Shown here one piece after another: positions 55,065 through 64,000 of a stretch of 64,000 bases of DNA (position 1 is its first letter; the number at the start of each line of letters is the position of its first letter). A program made the translations under genes and the position numbers. This DNA comes from Tetraselmis striata (Eukaryota; Chlorophyta; Chlorodendrophyceae; Chlorodendrales; Chlorodendraceae): NCBI GenBank assembly GCA_006384855.1, contig VCJN01000584.1, forward strand, positions 1-64,000. Reading direction: 5' to 3'. Under the pieces are notes generated by a model. The model saw only the letters and a program-made list of their open reading frames with translations. It did not search any database and had not been told where the DNA came from.

Positions 55065-56967
55065 TTGCTAGCCGTACAACCCGTCGGAGTGAAGCGCGGG
55101 CCACTAGACGCCCATATGACCGAGCCGTACCTACGACGGTCCATGCGCAATGTCGCTTGGGGGGTTAAGCCAGCGGACGGCCCGCTGGAGGACCCTCCAG
55201 ACGCTCGGCGGCGGCGGCGGAGGCCCACCCCGGAGGTGGAAGGCCCGGGCACGGCTCCTATGCCGGTAGCTCAGTCCCAGCCAGCACCTTCGCAGGCGCG
55301 GCGGTCTTCGCGGCGGGTGCGGGGGAAGCCGCCCTCTTTGTATTGGCCCCGCCTGGGGTTTGACGAGGAGTCTGATGCGGATATATCTGATAGCGACCAG
55401 CATCCGGCCAGTGTTCCGCCGACAGTCGTGCAAGCCTCGCCACCGGCGTCTACGGAACGCACCGCGGCAGCGCAGCGCCCAATTACGAGATCGGGGGTTC
55501 CACGCATACCTGACGGCGATTCCATGCAACAAACCCAAGATTTACTGCCGGCAACACAGGATATCGCCAGGGCTTTGGACATGGTTCGCCCCCACACTCC
55601 CCCCCCCCCCCCCCCCCCCCCCACCCCAACCGCCGAACCCCAACCCCACATCTCACTAAAGGTATTGAATTCACCCATTCCCTCCTCGACGCAGTCTCCC
55701 CCCTCGGACGAAGGAGAAAAAGGCGAGGTCAGTGAGGCGAAACCAAGGCGCCGCGAGGTACGCACTAGGCGCTCTGAGCAACAATCTGCCCGAGGAGTAA
55801 CAATCTGCGATACAGCAGATTGCGTAAGTACTTACAGTTCAATATATCACAGGGCAAGGCTCCCATGACCCAGGCGCAACTGCAGGATGAGGCCCTAGAG
55901 CACGCACGCGCTGCTGCTACTTCCACTGCTGATGTAGCTGCTGCGGGTGACGAGGGTGGCGCCGGGTTTCCCGACGCTGGGCCGTCAAGGCTGCCGACAA
56001 TCTTGGAGGAGGGGGCGCCAGAGTCGCTTTTGCACTTGCAAGACAGACTTGATGCTGTTGACAACGAGATTGCTTCCTGTGAGGAGTCGCGTGTTCTCCT
56101 GGAAGCCGAGATTGAACGTCGCAGAGCCCAGGTGGCCGCCCTCGCTGGACAAGCGGGGCAGCTCTTCACCAACCATTCCCAAGATTTCATGAAGCGAGAT
56201 CGCCCGCCTGTGCGCAAACTGGCCCACTTCGAGGAGAGTGTGGGGCTTCCCGAGCAGCAGGGAATGCTTTGTGCCGTCCAATGTCGTCTTGAGGAAGTGC
56301 CTACTCGTCTGGACGAGCTGCGTGAGGTAGGCATGTCCACGCTTGCATTTCGCGTGTCGCACCGCCTCGTGTGAACATGAATGCATCGCCTTTATGTATC
56401 ACACGTCTCACTGCATCTAGCCCACCCTCGTAGGAGAAGGACAGGTTGCTGGCTACCATATCGGGACCTCACCTGTCTGAGGACCGCCACGACGTCGTCC
56501 CGGAGACACCCGTGCCGGCCGACTCTCCCGATGATGGGACTGGGACCACCGAGGGAGCTATGCGCAAACAAGGGGACACGACGCAACCGGCACGCAGTAG
56601 GCCGCCGAAAAAACTTGCGGCGGAGGCGGTACCCCACGAGCCACCATCCGCCACACGAGCCTCCGACGGCCTCGCCGACGACGACGCCCAGGACGAGGTC
56701 TTCTACGACGCAGGAGAGGAGCCCGCCAACATTCGTTCATTAAACATGTTATGTTGTTCACTTGTGAAAGTTGCCTTTTTTTTGAGCCATTTTGCACGAA
56801 ATTCTCAAAACGCATGTTTTGGAGGCACAATTGCACAAAATCCCCTTGGTTGCACTCGATTTCACTATTTACCCGCGCAAAACGTGCAAAATTGGGCATG
56901 CGCAGAGCGGATGCGAGGAAAAACCAAAGTCAGGACGCGCGCCACCCCATCAATTCATTGCGTTTGA
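55065..56967 (+). CDS. Unknown three-exon gene: Pro-rich N-terminus, coiled-coil middle
   Basis: Start at ATG 55065. Exon 1 (55065-55823) is basic and Pro/Ser-rich, with a Pro run encoded by a C tract (55600-55622). A 29-bp GTAAGT...CAG segment (55824-55852) separates it in frame from exon 2 (55853-56326), which has Ala-rich and coiled-coil text (LLHLQDRLDAVDNEIASCEE, SRVLLEAEIERRRAQVAALA). An intron 56327-56433 (GTAGGC...TAG) leads to exon 3, acidic (DDDAQDEVFYDAGEEP) and open to 56967. The total is about 590 residues. The composition would also suit a retroelement gag-like or ORF1 protein. I recognise no domain. Confidence 0.45.
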
Positions 56968-57099
56968 CGTCGTATGATCGTGGGGCAAGCGTGCGAGGGC
57001 AAATACTTTAAGTGTCTAATTGTTACAGTGCTCAAATCGCATTGTCTAATGGGCACGAGTAGCCAACACTCGCACCCCCCCCTCCCGCCCCCCACAAAG

Positions 57100-57275
57100 G
57101 CCCCTACAGATACGTACAACGCCACTGTCTATCATCATGTTGTCGACATGTCCAAAACGCACTTGCTTCTTCTCGTCTGCATTGAAGCGGTGGTCGTTGA
57201 GCAAAGTGGCAAACAAGTTGCATTTGGTGAAACGCTTGGCCTTCGGAATCTTCACATGCGGAAAGAATTGAAGGC
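57100..57275 (-). CDS. Transposase-like remnant (KAKRFTKC segment)
   Basis: The minus strand reads FPHVKIPKAKRFTKCNLFAT and LLNDHRFNADEKKQVRFGHV followed by DNMMIDSG. The P-K-x-x-R-F-x-K-C pattern with a downstream His resembles a segment found upstream of the catalytic core in uncharacterised transposase-like proteins of algae and invertebrates. Too short for a firm call. Confidence 0.25.
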
Positions 57276-57712
57276 ACGCTGACTCGGCGGAAGGAGGAAA
57301 TTGATGCGGGCTTCCCTAAATCAATTTGGGGACACAATGAAATGTTAGATAGTGTATGTTGCCGATTGAAGTCAAATACCCATTACTAGGACCCGCGGAA
57401 AGGAAGCACTCATTGTTACGATCCTTGCAGTCGGCACCATACATCAAGTTGTACACTCGGGACTTCCTCATCCAGCATGGCAACTAGCATTGCGCTTGCC
57501 CGCCAGACACGGTTTAGTATGTATGCTCAAGGCTGCCGCTAGCGTAGGTATCATAACAAATCCACCTACTGTCGTACCTCGAACTATGGTAGGTACTACC
57601 GCGGTAGTAGTCGCTAACCAAGTAACCAAACCCAGCATCATTACCCGCCATGTATACTCGTACAGTGCTCGACATTAATAATAGCGCGACAGTACTTGCT
57701 ACCGCCGCGATA

Positions 57713-57800
57713 CCAGTACTACTACTGTAGTAGTATTTTAATTACATAAGGGCTTTCACAATACTACTATACTACTACTATACTGTAGTAGTATAGTAGC
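57713..57800. repeat. TAC/GTA triplet hairpins
   Basis: CTACTATACTACTAC (57764-57778) pairs perfectly with GTAGTAGTATAGTAG (57785-57799) across a six-base loop. ACTACTACTGTAGTAGT (~57717-57733) is a second inverted repeat. TAC-type triplets are scattered from 57540 to 57830 and again near 58780. Confidence 0.8.
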
Positions 57801-57830
57801 AGTAGTAATATAATAATGTCGTCGCTCGTA

Positions 57831-57890
57831 TACTGGTAGCGACGCTACGGCTCGCGAGGTCATGCCGTACTTTACGAGTGAACCGCGATC
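57831..57890 (+). repeat. ~55-bp direct repeat, left copy (right copy 58822-58875)
   Basis: CTGGTAGCGACG, CGGCTCGCGAGGTCAT and ACGAGT are shared in order. After them both sides carry a GGGCGGCCGCGCG/GTGCGCGGGCGC-type stretch and TCTCCGTxTATTTATT/TCTCCGTCTACAAGTATTT. The two copies bracket the 0.5-kb repeat and two copies of the 35-bp motif. Confidence 0.6.
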
Positions 57891-58103
57891 GTGCGACCCG
57901 CGTTCGATATATGCCTGGGCGGCCGCGCGCAGCTCGTCTCCGTGTATTTATTATTGCACCTGCCCTCGGTTGCTGGATACGTCTGGCGCCGATGAGAATA
58001 AATCCTCGTAATCCTTGTACTGTACAGTATTCGTGTCGTCGCTGTAATATACAAATACCAGTACTCGGTAGAGGACCTTTCTGATGGCCTTTTATTTTGG
58101 TGA

Positions 58104-58138
58104 TTTCCGATATCGCCTTCTGCTGCTAGCTCATGTAA
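58104..58138 (-). repeat. Dispersed ~35-bp motif, copy 3
   Basis: The minus strand reads ACATGAGCTAGCAGCAGAAG then GCGATATCGGAAATC, nearly identical to 37989-38025. ACTCGGTAGAGC, a tRNA D-arm-like word, lies just after it on the plus strand (58141-58152). A shortened fourth copy is at 58756-58780 (+). Confidence 0.65.
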
Positions 58139-58204
58139 GTACTCGGTAGAGCAAATATGCCGTGTACTGGTACCAGCACTCATCATTCGCGCGCGCCGCG
58201 ACAA

Positions 58205-58518
58205 CATCCAGCACTTCTCAGCCGCCTTTCCCCTGTATCAAGCGCAGTAATGCTGTAGTACCCGGGAGGCCGGCACAGCCTCCGCTCCGCCCAGTCGACC
58301 GCCCGCCAGCCCGCCAGCCCCGCCAGCCCACCAGCCGTCGCCAGCCCCCCCAGCGCCAGCCAGGCAGCCCGCCGTCAGCACTCCCACGGCCCTCTCTCGG
58401 GACTAGCTGCGCATCTTCGGGGGTTTTACCTGTCGTCGCGGTTGCGTGTGGCGGCGAGGACCCCTCGATCGGCCGCGCGGTTATTAGGATACTAACCGTT
58501 TAATTGCCTGCGTCGAGC

Positions 58519-58549
<31 letters not shown>

Positions 58550-58690
58550 TCCCCCCTCTCATGCAGGCCCGGTCGAACAGGCCAGGCCAGGCCAGGACAG
58601 GCCAGGACAGGACGCTACGAGGTCGGGACAGGACTCCTGGTGCATCCAGGACCCACTCCGCAGGCAAGATTGCCCCGACCGCGGTACCCG
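58205..58690 (+). repeat. Dispersed ~0.5-kb repeat, copy 2
   Basis: Plus-strand partner of 37085-37545: CACTTCTCAGCCGCCTTTCC, CGCCAGCCCGCCAG-type text, CGGTTGCGTGTGGCGGCGAG, a 29-base C tract (58521-58549), CCAGGACAGGCC-type units and CAGGCAAGATTGCCCC. It differs from copy 1 by small gaps in the repeat-rich parts. Confidence 0.7.
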
Positions 58691-59280
58691 GTACAGTACC
58701 AGAAATAGTATAATAATGTACTCGCTAGCTACGGGTAGCAGCAGCGACTACTAATAGTTGCATGAGCTAGCTGCAAAAGGCACTACTGGTACTACTGGCG
58801 ACTACTGGTACCTGTACCTGTTCTGGTAGCGACGGCTCGCGAGGTCATCCCATATACTGAACGAGTACACCGCGGGCGTCGTGCCACCTGCGTGCGCGGG
58901 CGCTGTCTTCAGATACTTGCGTCTCCGTCTACAAGTATTTGCAGTTTTGCACGACTAGCGGCATTGACGACAACCAGCAGCGGCCTGCTCAGACGCAAGC
59001 AATGTTATGGGCATAATCTCTCGGAGCTTAGGGGCTCGGGTGCCGTCGGGGTCGCGATGGGCAGTTGCAACTCAGTGAGGGCGGGTCCAGCGGACGCTAC
59101 TACGGGGGCGCGCGGCATAGAATGATATGTGTATAACGGTGTAACGTAGTTGTGTCTGACGACGCAACTACGATCGGGTGGCTCGGTCGCGCAATTTGTT
59201 GATCCACAGGTCTGTATATGTTCATCTGTTAATAGCGTATGTGGTGTGGAGTGGTGTGCAACACAACCCCCTCGACTCAC

Positions 59281-59819
59281 CATGCGTCCATCCACAGCAT
59301 GGACGCACCATGCGTCCATCCACAGCATGGACGCATGGCGACTGTGGAGGGAAAACGAATACCAAATCCGTATACAATGTTCGATACGAAAGGAGCTCTT
59401 TACCTCAAAGCGAATATACTCGTTGATGTACTCAGTTATGTTTTTATGTGCCATGCGTCCATCCACAGCATGGACGCACCATGCGTCCATCCACAGCATG
59501 GACGCATGGCGACTGTGGAGGGAAAACGAATACCAAATCTGTATACAATGTTCGATACGAAAGGAGCTCCTTACCTCAAAGCGAATATACTCGTTGATGT
59601 ACTCAGTTATGTTTTTATGTGCCATGCGTCCATCCACAGCATGGACGCACCATGCGTCCATCCACAGCATGGACGCATGGCGACTGTGGAGGGAAAACGA
59701 ATACCAAATCTGTATACAATGTTCGATACGAAAGGAGCTCCTTACCTCAAAGCGAATATACTCGTTGATGTACTCAGTTATGTTTTTATGTGCCATGCGT
59801 CCATCCACAGCATGGACAC
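59281..59819 (+). repeat. 171-bp tandem satellite (3 units plus part of a fourth) with twin hairpins
   Basis: CATGCGTCCATCCACAGCAT begins at 59281, 59452, 59623 and 59794, an exact 171-bp period with only a few differences between units. Each unit has two hairpins, TGCGTCCAT-CCACAGC-ATGGACGCA (9-bp stem, 7-base loop), in its first 60 bases, followed by a ~110-bp non-hairpin part. As 171 is a multiple of three, long frames run through on both strands. I do not take these as genes. Confidence 0.95.
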
Positions 59820-59974
59820 AGATATATTCGAGCCAGATAATAATAGCCTTGCTTGAAATCAGGCAAGGAATTCATTGCAGCAGTACCCAGGCGGAAAGGA
59901 AAACGGTTAACGGAAAAGGAATGGACACACTCGACTGAACTAGTAGAAGGCTAAATTAATGAAAAGGCACTCAC

Positions 59975-60271
59975 CTGGAGCCTGGGTGCCGATGGGTCAA
60001 TGGGCGAGCCAATGAGTCGAAAGAGGTACTTGTTGCTTTTGCAACAAGGGTGAACGGCCTTGCGGTCGCATGAGTCAACAACAAACACGCACGAGAGGAT
60101 GCCCTCTTGGGTATCGCGATGAAAGCTCAAACCGGTGGTCTTTCCTCCACCAATCGCGCCATCGCGTTGAATGTAGCGATACTCGGCTTGGCCAAGCTTA
60201 CCGGAATGGCGAGGTTTATTTGGCATGACGCAAGTGCCGTGAATCGGCTTGGAAGATGGAGTGAGCGCCAT
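59975..60271 (-). CDS. First exon of an unrecognised split gene
   Basis: Minus-strand frame from Met 60271 (MALTPSSKPIHGTCVMPNKP ... YRYIQRDGAIGGGKTTGLSF ... GILSCVFVVDSCDRKAVHPC) with balanced, protein-like composition, ending LQ at a perfect CAG|GTGAGT donor (59975/59974). The frame could also start at 60367. Downstream on this strand lies the 171-bp satellite, so the remaining exons are missing or beyond it. Not recognised. GGGKTT hints at a nucleotide-binding loop, but the usual spacing is absent. Confidence 0.4.
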
Positions 60272-61350
60272 CGGATAGGAAGGGGGAGGTGGGGATGAGC
60301 GACGGCGAGAGAGTGTGAAATGAGAAGAACTCTGATGGTGGACCGCCCCACGATTGCCCTCAGTCAAACCTTGGGTGGTATTTCGGATTGTATGTTGACT
60401 CGCCGGTCAAAGGTTGCCCTCCATATCTGTGGTTGCGAGCACCCGGTCAACGCAATTCACATACCGATCAATCTCAGTACATCGTACAGTATGGATTTAT
60501 TTATCGAACCAGTACTACTGTAAAACTACAGTAATTGCTGCTATACAATACATTCCGTAATACATCGATGTATGCGCTCTTTCAGTACTTTGTGCGAAGC
60601 CCCTGTGGCGGCGGCGCGCCGCCGCCGCCATCGGGCCCCATCTGCTGACCAAGGGCTGCTGACGAGAGTTCATAACTCACTTCTCCACCACCCTCAACAC
60701 CACCATCTGCTTCCTCGCGAGCCTGCCCAGACAGGTCCGACGCGTTCCCGGTACGGACCGAGCCTTGCCATTTCCTTTGCCTGAACCTAAGCTTTGGTTG
60801 GATGCGGTATCGCTCGCGACTGAGCAGGTCAAGCGCGGGATCAGGTCATCCTATCTGCCCAACGCCCCTACCGGTCAACCGCCAGGTAACGCCCATGGAC
60901 CCACAACTTCGCACTCCACCCAGCCCCGCCCACCTCAATTGCTGAGTGCCGAATCCTGCGCCGCTAGCCTACTCACGCCTCCTCGGGCTCTCTGTGTCTC
61001 CGCATCGATATGTTGCTGTACTGACCAATTTGTGCCGATGGCGCTGCTGCGCGCCTGCAGGCGGCGGCCACTCGGCGGCCTCATGCAATCCTGGATATCG
61101 AAGATCTGGAACTCGCCATCAACAGCTCTACCCGGCGAACAAGAGTCCAACCCTGCTGGGGGCGAGAGTAACCACCTGCAACTGAATCGCAACAGGTGAG
61201 AGAGGCCTCGTCCATCTTTTCTAGCTAAATAACTGTTTCAAGAGCCCTTGCTTACAGTAGGATGCCCGGTTTTATATTATAATGGACATTTTATATCATC
61301 CCATTTGTTTTGGGGTACTACATGATACATTGATTTGTAGTAGTCTGCTT
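60272..61350. other. No recognised gene
   Basis: Frames at 60572-60784 and 60765-61199 (+) are Pro/Leu/Ser-rich and unassigned; the latter ends QLNRNR just before a GTGAGA, which could be a splice donor. An inverted GGCGGCGGCGCGCCGCCGCCGCC stretch lies at 60607-60629. Confidence 0.35.
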
Positions 61351-61356
61351 GCCTGC

Positions 61357-61893
61357 GTCCACGCTGTGCTTGGAAGCATGCGTCCATGCTGTGGATGGAA
61401 GCATGTGTCCATGCTGTGCATGGACACATGCGTCCATGCTGTGGTTGGAAGCATGCGCCCATGCTGTGGATGGATACATGTGTCCATGCTGTGGATGGAT
61501 ACATGTGTCCATGCTGTGCATGGACACATGCGTCCATGCTGTGGTTGGAAGCATGCGTCCATCCTGTGGATGGAAGCATGTGTCCATCCTGTGGATGGAT
61601 ACATGTGTCCATGCTGTGGATGGATACATGTGTCCATGCTGTGGATGGATACATGTGTCCATGCTGTGCATGGACACATGCGTCCATGCTGTGGATGGAA
61701 GCATTGCGTCCATGCTGTGGATGGATACATGTGTCCATGCTGTGCATGGACACATGCGTCCATGCTGTGGATGGAAGCATTGCGTCCATGCTGTGGATGG
61801 AAGCAATGCTTCCATCCACAGCATATGGACGCATGTTTCCATTATTGCTTCCATCCACAGCATGGACGCATGTGCCCATGCTGTGCATGGATA
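61357..61893 (+). repeat. Array of ~21 hairpins with core TCCATGCTGTGGATGGA, ~25-bp period
   Basis: The unit is (G/A)CATGCGTCCATGCTGTGGATGGA with stem TCCAT/ATGGA, loop GCTGTGG (or GCTGTGC), and outer CATG words that can extend the stem. Units occur every 25-26 bases. Near the right end two units are inverted (TCCATCCACAGCAT...). The core is the reverse complement of the hairpin in the 59281 satellite. With a 25-bp period the array is open in several frames on both strands, without being coding. Confidence 0.95.
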
Positions 61894-61959
61894 CAAGCGT
61901 CCTGCGAAAGCTCGCCTAGAAATTTGGTCGGTGTAAGCTTCCGCATTTGTGGCCTGCAT

Positions 61960-62470
61960 TGTAAATAGTGTTGATTTTATCTATTTTGAATATATTGACT
62001 TACATATGGAGCTGATGTTTGATGACTATGCCCTGAAAATATGCGTAATTCTTGATAAATTTACAATTCAGCGAATTTTGAAGTCGAGACGCCTTTACTT
62101 AGGGGTTAATTATGAAATATATCAGGATCAAAATTCAGGTGAAGTGTTTATAAGATATAATTTACCATAGTGTTTCGTGGGGAGTATGTGATCACTCACA
62201 GCATGGAAGCACTATTGTATTTTGATAACCAATATAATACCATCATTTGTAGTTAATTTTACAAATTTCTCAAAATGGTATCTAAGACATCAAAAATACG
62301 AAAATTCAAAGGCACATCGTGATATTAAAGGTTTAGTTGAGCGTGAAATATGCGGTGTTGTCCCTTGGTTAACAATCATTGTTGTGTTACTATTGTGTTA
62401 CTGTATTATTGTATTTTGCGTGATTTGTTTTTTTAATCTCGCGCCCGTAATATAAATAGATGTTGTCTTG
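61960..62470. other. AT-rich island
   Basis: Base composition drops sharply to AT-rich right after the hairpin array. A 73-codon frame (61949-62170, MELMFDDYALKICVILDKFT) and a 77-codon frame with a hydrophobic end (62222-62455) are open but unassigned. The sharp shift suggests a separate inserted segment. Confidence 0.5.
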
Positions 62471-62504
62471 CCATCTATCTTAACAAAATACTAAGTAGTA
62501 CGAC

Positions 62505-62828
62505 ATGTATGGTCTTCCTGGTACTATTTTGTCAACTGCTTGCGTCATTTACTCGGCTTCCGACCAGCCCATCGTGTCACCAAATAGCACGAACTTGGAG
62601 GCGCTCCGAGCGGCTGCCTTGAGAACGGAATGGGGCAGAGGGAAGAATCTTTCCGCCAAAATTCTGGCTGCGGAGGGCGCAACCCGTTCACGGCCTATCC
62701 GAGGACATCCCGGAGATAAAAAGTTGTCGGCTGAAGAAAAAGTCGCAAAGCGCGAAGCGGGAAGAGATGTCATCGACAACCTTCCTTACGACTGGACCAA
62801 TAAGCGGCGCAAGACCAAGCCAATCTGA
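62505..62828 (+). CDS. Small basic protein of unknown function
   Basis: A 107-codon frame from ATG 62505 (MYGLPGTILSTACVIYSASD) ends in a Lys/Arg-rich tail (DNLPYDWTNKRRKTKPI). The middle (LEALRAAALRTEWGRGKNLS, AEEKVAKREAGRDVIDN) is likely helical and nucleic-acid binding by composition. No family recognised. It directly follows the AT-rich island and may belong to the same inserted segment. Confidence 0.4.
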   Translation: MYGLPGTILSTACVIYSASDQPIVSPNSTNLEALRAAALRTEWGRGKNLSAKILAAEGATRSRPIRGHPGDKKLSAEEKVAKREAGRDVIDNLPYDWTNKRRKTKPI

Positions 62829-64000
62829 GTTGAAATCCATGCGTGTAGACACTTGGGCGGCCGCGCCTATCTTCCAATTGAGAGCCGGCCATGAATACAT
62901 GTGTAACAATGTGTCACCGCAACTGGTTTTGGAGCAATCATCTGCATATTATTCATGTCCTCACTTCATGCCTTTCGGCTGCATGACAAACATTATGGTT
63001 TCGGAGCTTGTCTAGTAGACGTTACTCTTGCATTGCTTTAATTATCATCCATGTTTTGCTGCATGCTAGCTTTGATCATACATGAAAATAGCAATGGCAA
63101 TGTTATGGTTTCCAAGGATGATAGACCATTTCTATTACAGACTTAGTTAGCCATACTAACACCTCAGCGCGGCCCACGTTACTTGGCAATACAGTACCAA
63201 GTTATTTCCGTGGTCATCATCTGTACCAAGTTGTATCCGTGATCATCACGTTGACCCATCCATGCTAGCCCGGGGACAAGGCGTCGGCACTTCGATTATT
63301 TTGTGGCGTGTGTCTGGTCCCCTGAAAACAAGGGTTTTGAGGCCAACATTGCTTAACACCGCAACCATGAAACTTTTGGCGAACCTAACATTTATTTTGA
63401 ATCAATGTTCAAAAAGAAGTGGTGCGGTAAAAGCGTCGTGAAGACATAGTCGTGAAGACATGAAGAAGTGAAGACTTGAAGACATACATACGCGCAAACT
63501 ACGGATGGGTGGCAAATCAGCCAGCAACTGCGTCCACGCCATGTCAACCACCCCCGCGCAACGAAAACCCAGCGTCGTTGTCAAGCTTAGCGCCGCCACG
63601 AAGAACGAATTGCTTGAGTTGGGAATGCTCAACGAGCGAATTGATAGCAACGTCATGTGGCTAGGCGTTGGATTTAATCATCACAGTTATTGAAATGCCT
63701 CCACTTTGTCCCATTTTGGACAAAATGCTCCAAAACCGACATTGATATGCGTCGCGGCTTGTGTTCACGCGGATGAATGCCGCCCTGCAGCCTAGTTCTA
63801 CGAACCCAAGCTACACCACCCGTGAGTCTTAAGTACTGAAAGTAGCCCCTGGAACTAGGGTATAACTAAACCCTACGGTGCAAAATGAAATCCGCGGTGC
63901 AAAATAGGTTGAATTACTGTTGCTAGGCGATCGGGGTTGATGCACGGGATTGTGTGTGTGATTCTGTCGGTTAGGTCGGAGATCATGGTGTCTCTGCTGG
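62829..64000. other. No recognised gene; one small frame
   Basis: A 62-codon frame at 63505-63693 (STTPAQRKPSVVVKLSAATK, LLELGMLNERIDSNVMWLGV) looks more protein-like than chance but is too short to assign. A direct repeat TACCAAGTTxTxTCCGTGxTCATCA occurs at ~63192 and ~63224. Nothing else stands out. Confidence 0.35.

Noticed and set aside
59005-59938. Frames of 262, 267 and 205 codons on both strands across the satellite
   Set aside because: They arise because the tandem period (171 bp) is a multiple of three and the unit lacks stops in those frames. Both strands are open over the same DNA.
61357-61893. CRISPR array
   Set aside because: There are no unique spacers between repeats, the units are self-complementary and abut, and the genome is eukaryotic.
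61277-61968. Five long overlapping frames of about 155-228 codons
   Set aside because: A 25-bp array without stop words is open in several frames at once. The peptide is just the repeat read in rotation.

Overview
The window is nuclear DNA of a GC-rich eukaryote, most likely a green alga (chlorophyte) or another intron-rich microbial eukaryote. The evidence is a plant-type PDR/ABCG transporter gene cut into about 26 exons with mostly GT-AG introns, a possible TGTAA polyadenylation signal after it, several retrotransposon families, and a striking density of pure C or G tracts of 15-30 bases. The species cannot be named from the sequence alone.

Only three loci look like host genes: a three-helix DUF202/VTC-type membrane protein (15725-16369, +), a split coiled-coil protein with one membrane segment (18032-20272, -), and the full-size ABCG/PDR transporter (40309-50765, +). 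A fourth, proline-rich and coiled-coil, three-exon gene of unknown function lies at 55065-56967 (+). The rest is mostly mobile and repetitive DNA.

Layout. 1-640: broken Ty3/gypsy chromovirus fragment. 2191-3504: 3' tail of a non-LTR element, then ~200-bp tandem monomers leading into the start of an ORF1-like gene. 4089-11735: an ORF1-only LINE-like element ('element X', copy 1) split by a complete 4.5-kb Ginger2-type DNA transposon (4606-9111, target duplication CCGC) whose terminal inverted repeats are arrays of 14-bp palindromes. 12897-14283: two 3' pieces of a poly(A) LINE. 15.7-20.3 kb: two host genes. 20.3-25.8 kb: repeats, a tRNA-like sequence and no clear gene. 25.8-30.4 kb: a decayed LINE with a reverse-transcriptase trace, split by a full copy 2 of element X (26818-30216, -) with an 11-bp target duplication. 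31.6-37 kb: an old LINE fragment carrying its own insertion, then a nearly intact APE/RT LINE on the minus strand. 37-40.3 kb: dispersed repeats and tRNA-like SINE heads. 40.3-50.8 kb: ABCG gene. 52.7-53.1 kb: an orphan palindrome array ending in the same terminal word as the Ginger element. 57-62 kb: triplet hairpins, a dispersed 0.5-kb repeat, an exact 171-bp satellite and a ~25-bp hairpin array that share one hairpin core. 62-64 kb: an AT-rich island and short unassigned ORFs.

The most notable pattern is that hairpin or palindrome arrays occur in at least three families. One is demonstrably the end structure of a DNA transposon, and a second shares that transposon's terminal bases. Element X, with no visible reverse transcriptase, shares a (CAATTT)n tail with a decayed RT-bearing element in the same window, which suggests a non-autonomous passenger and driver pair.
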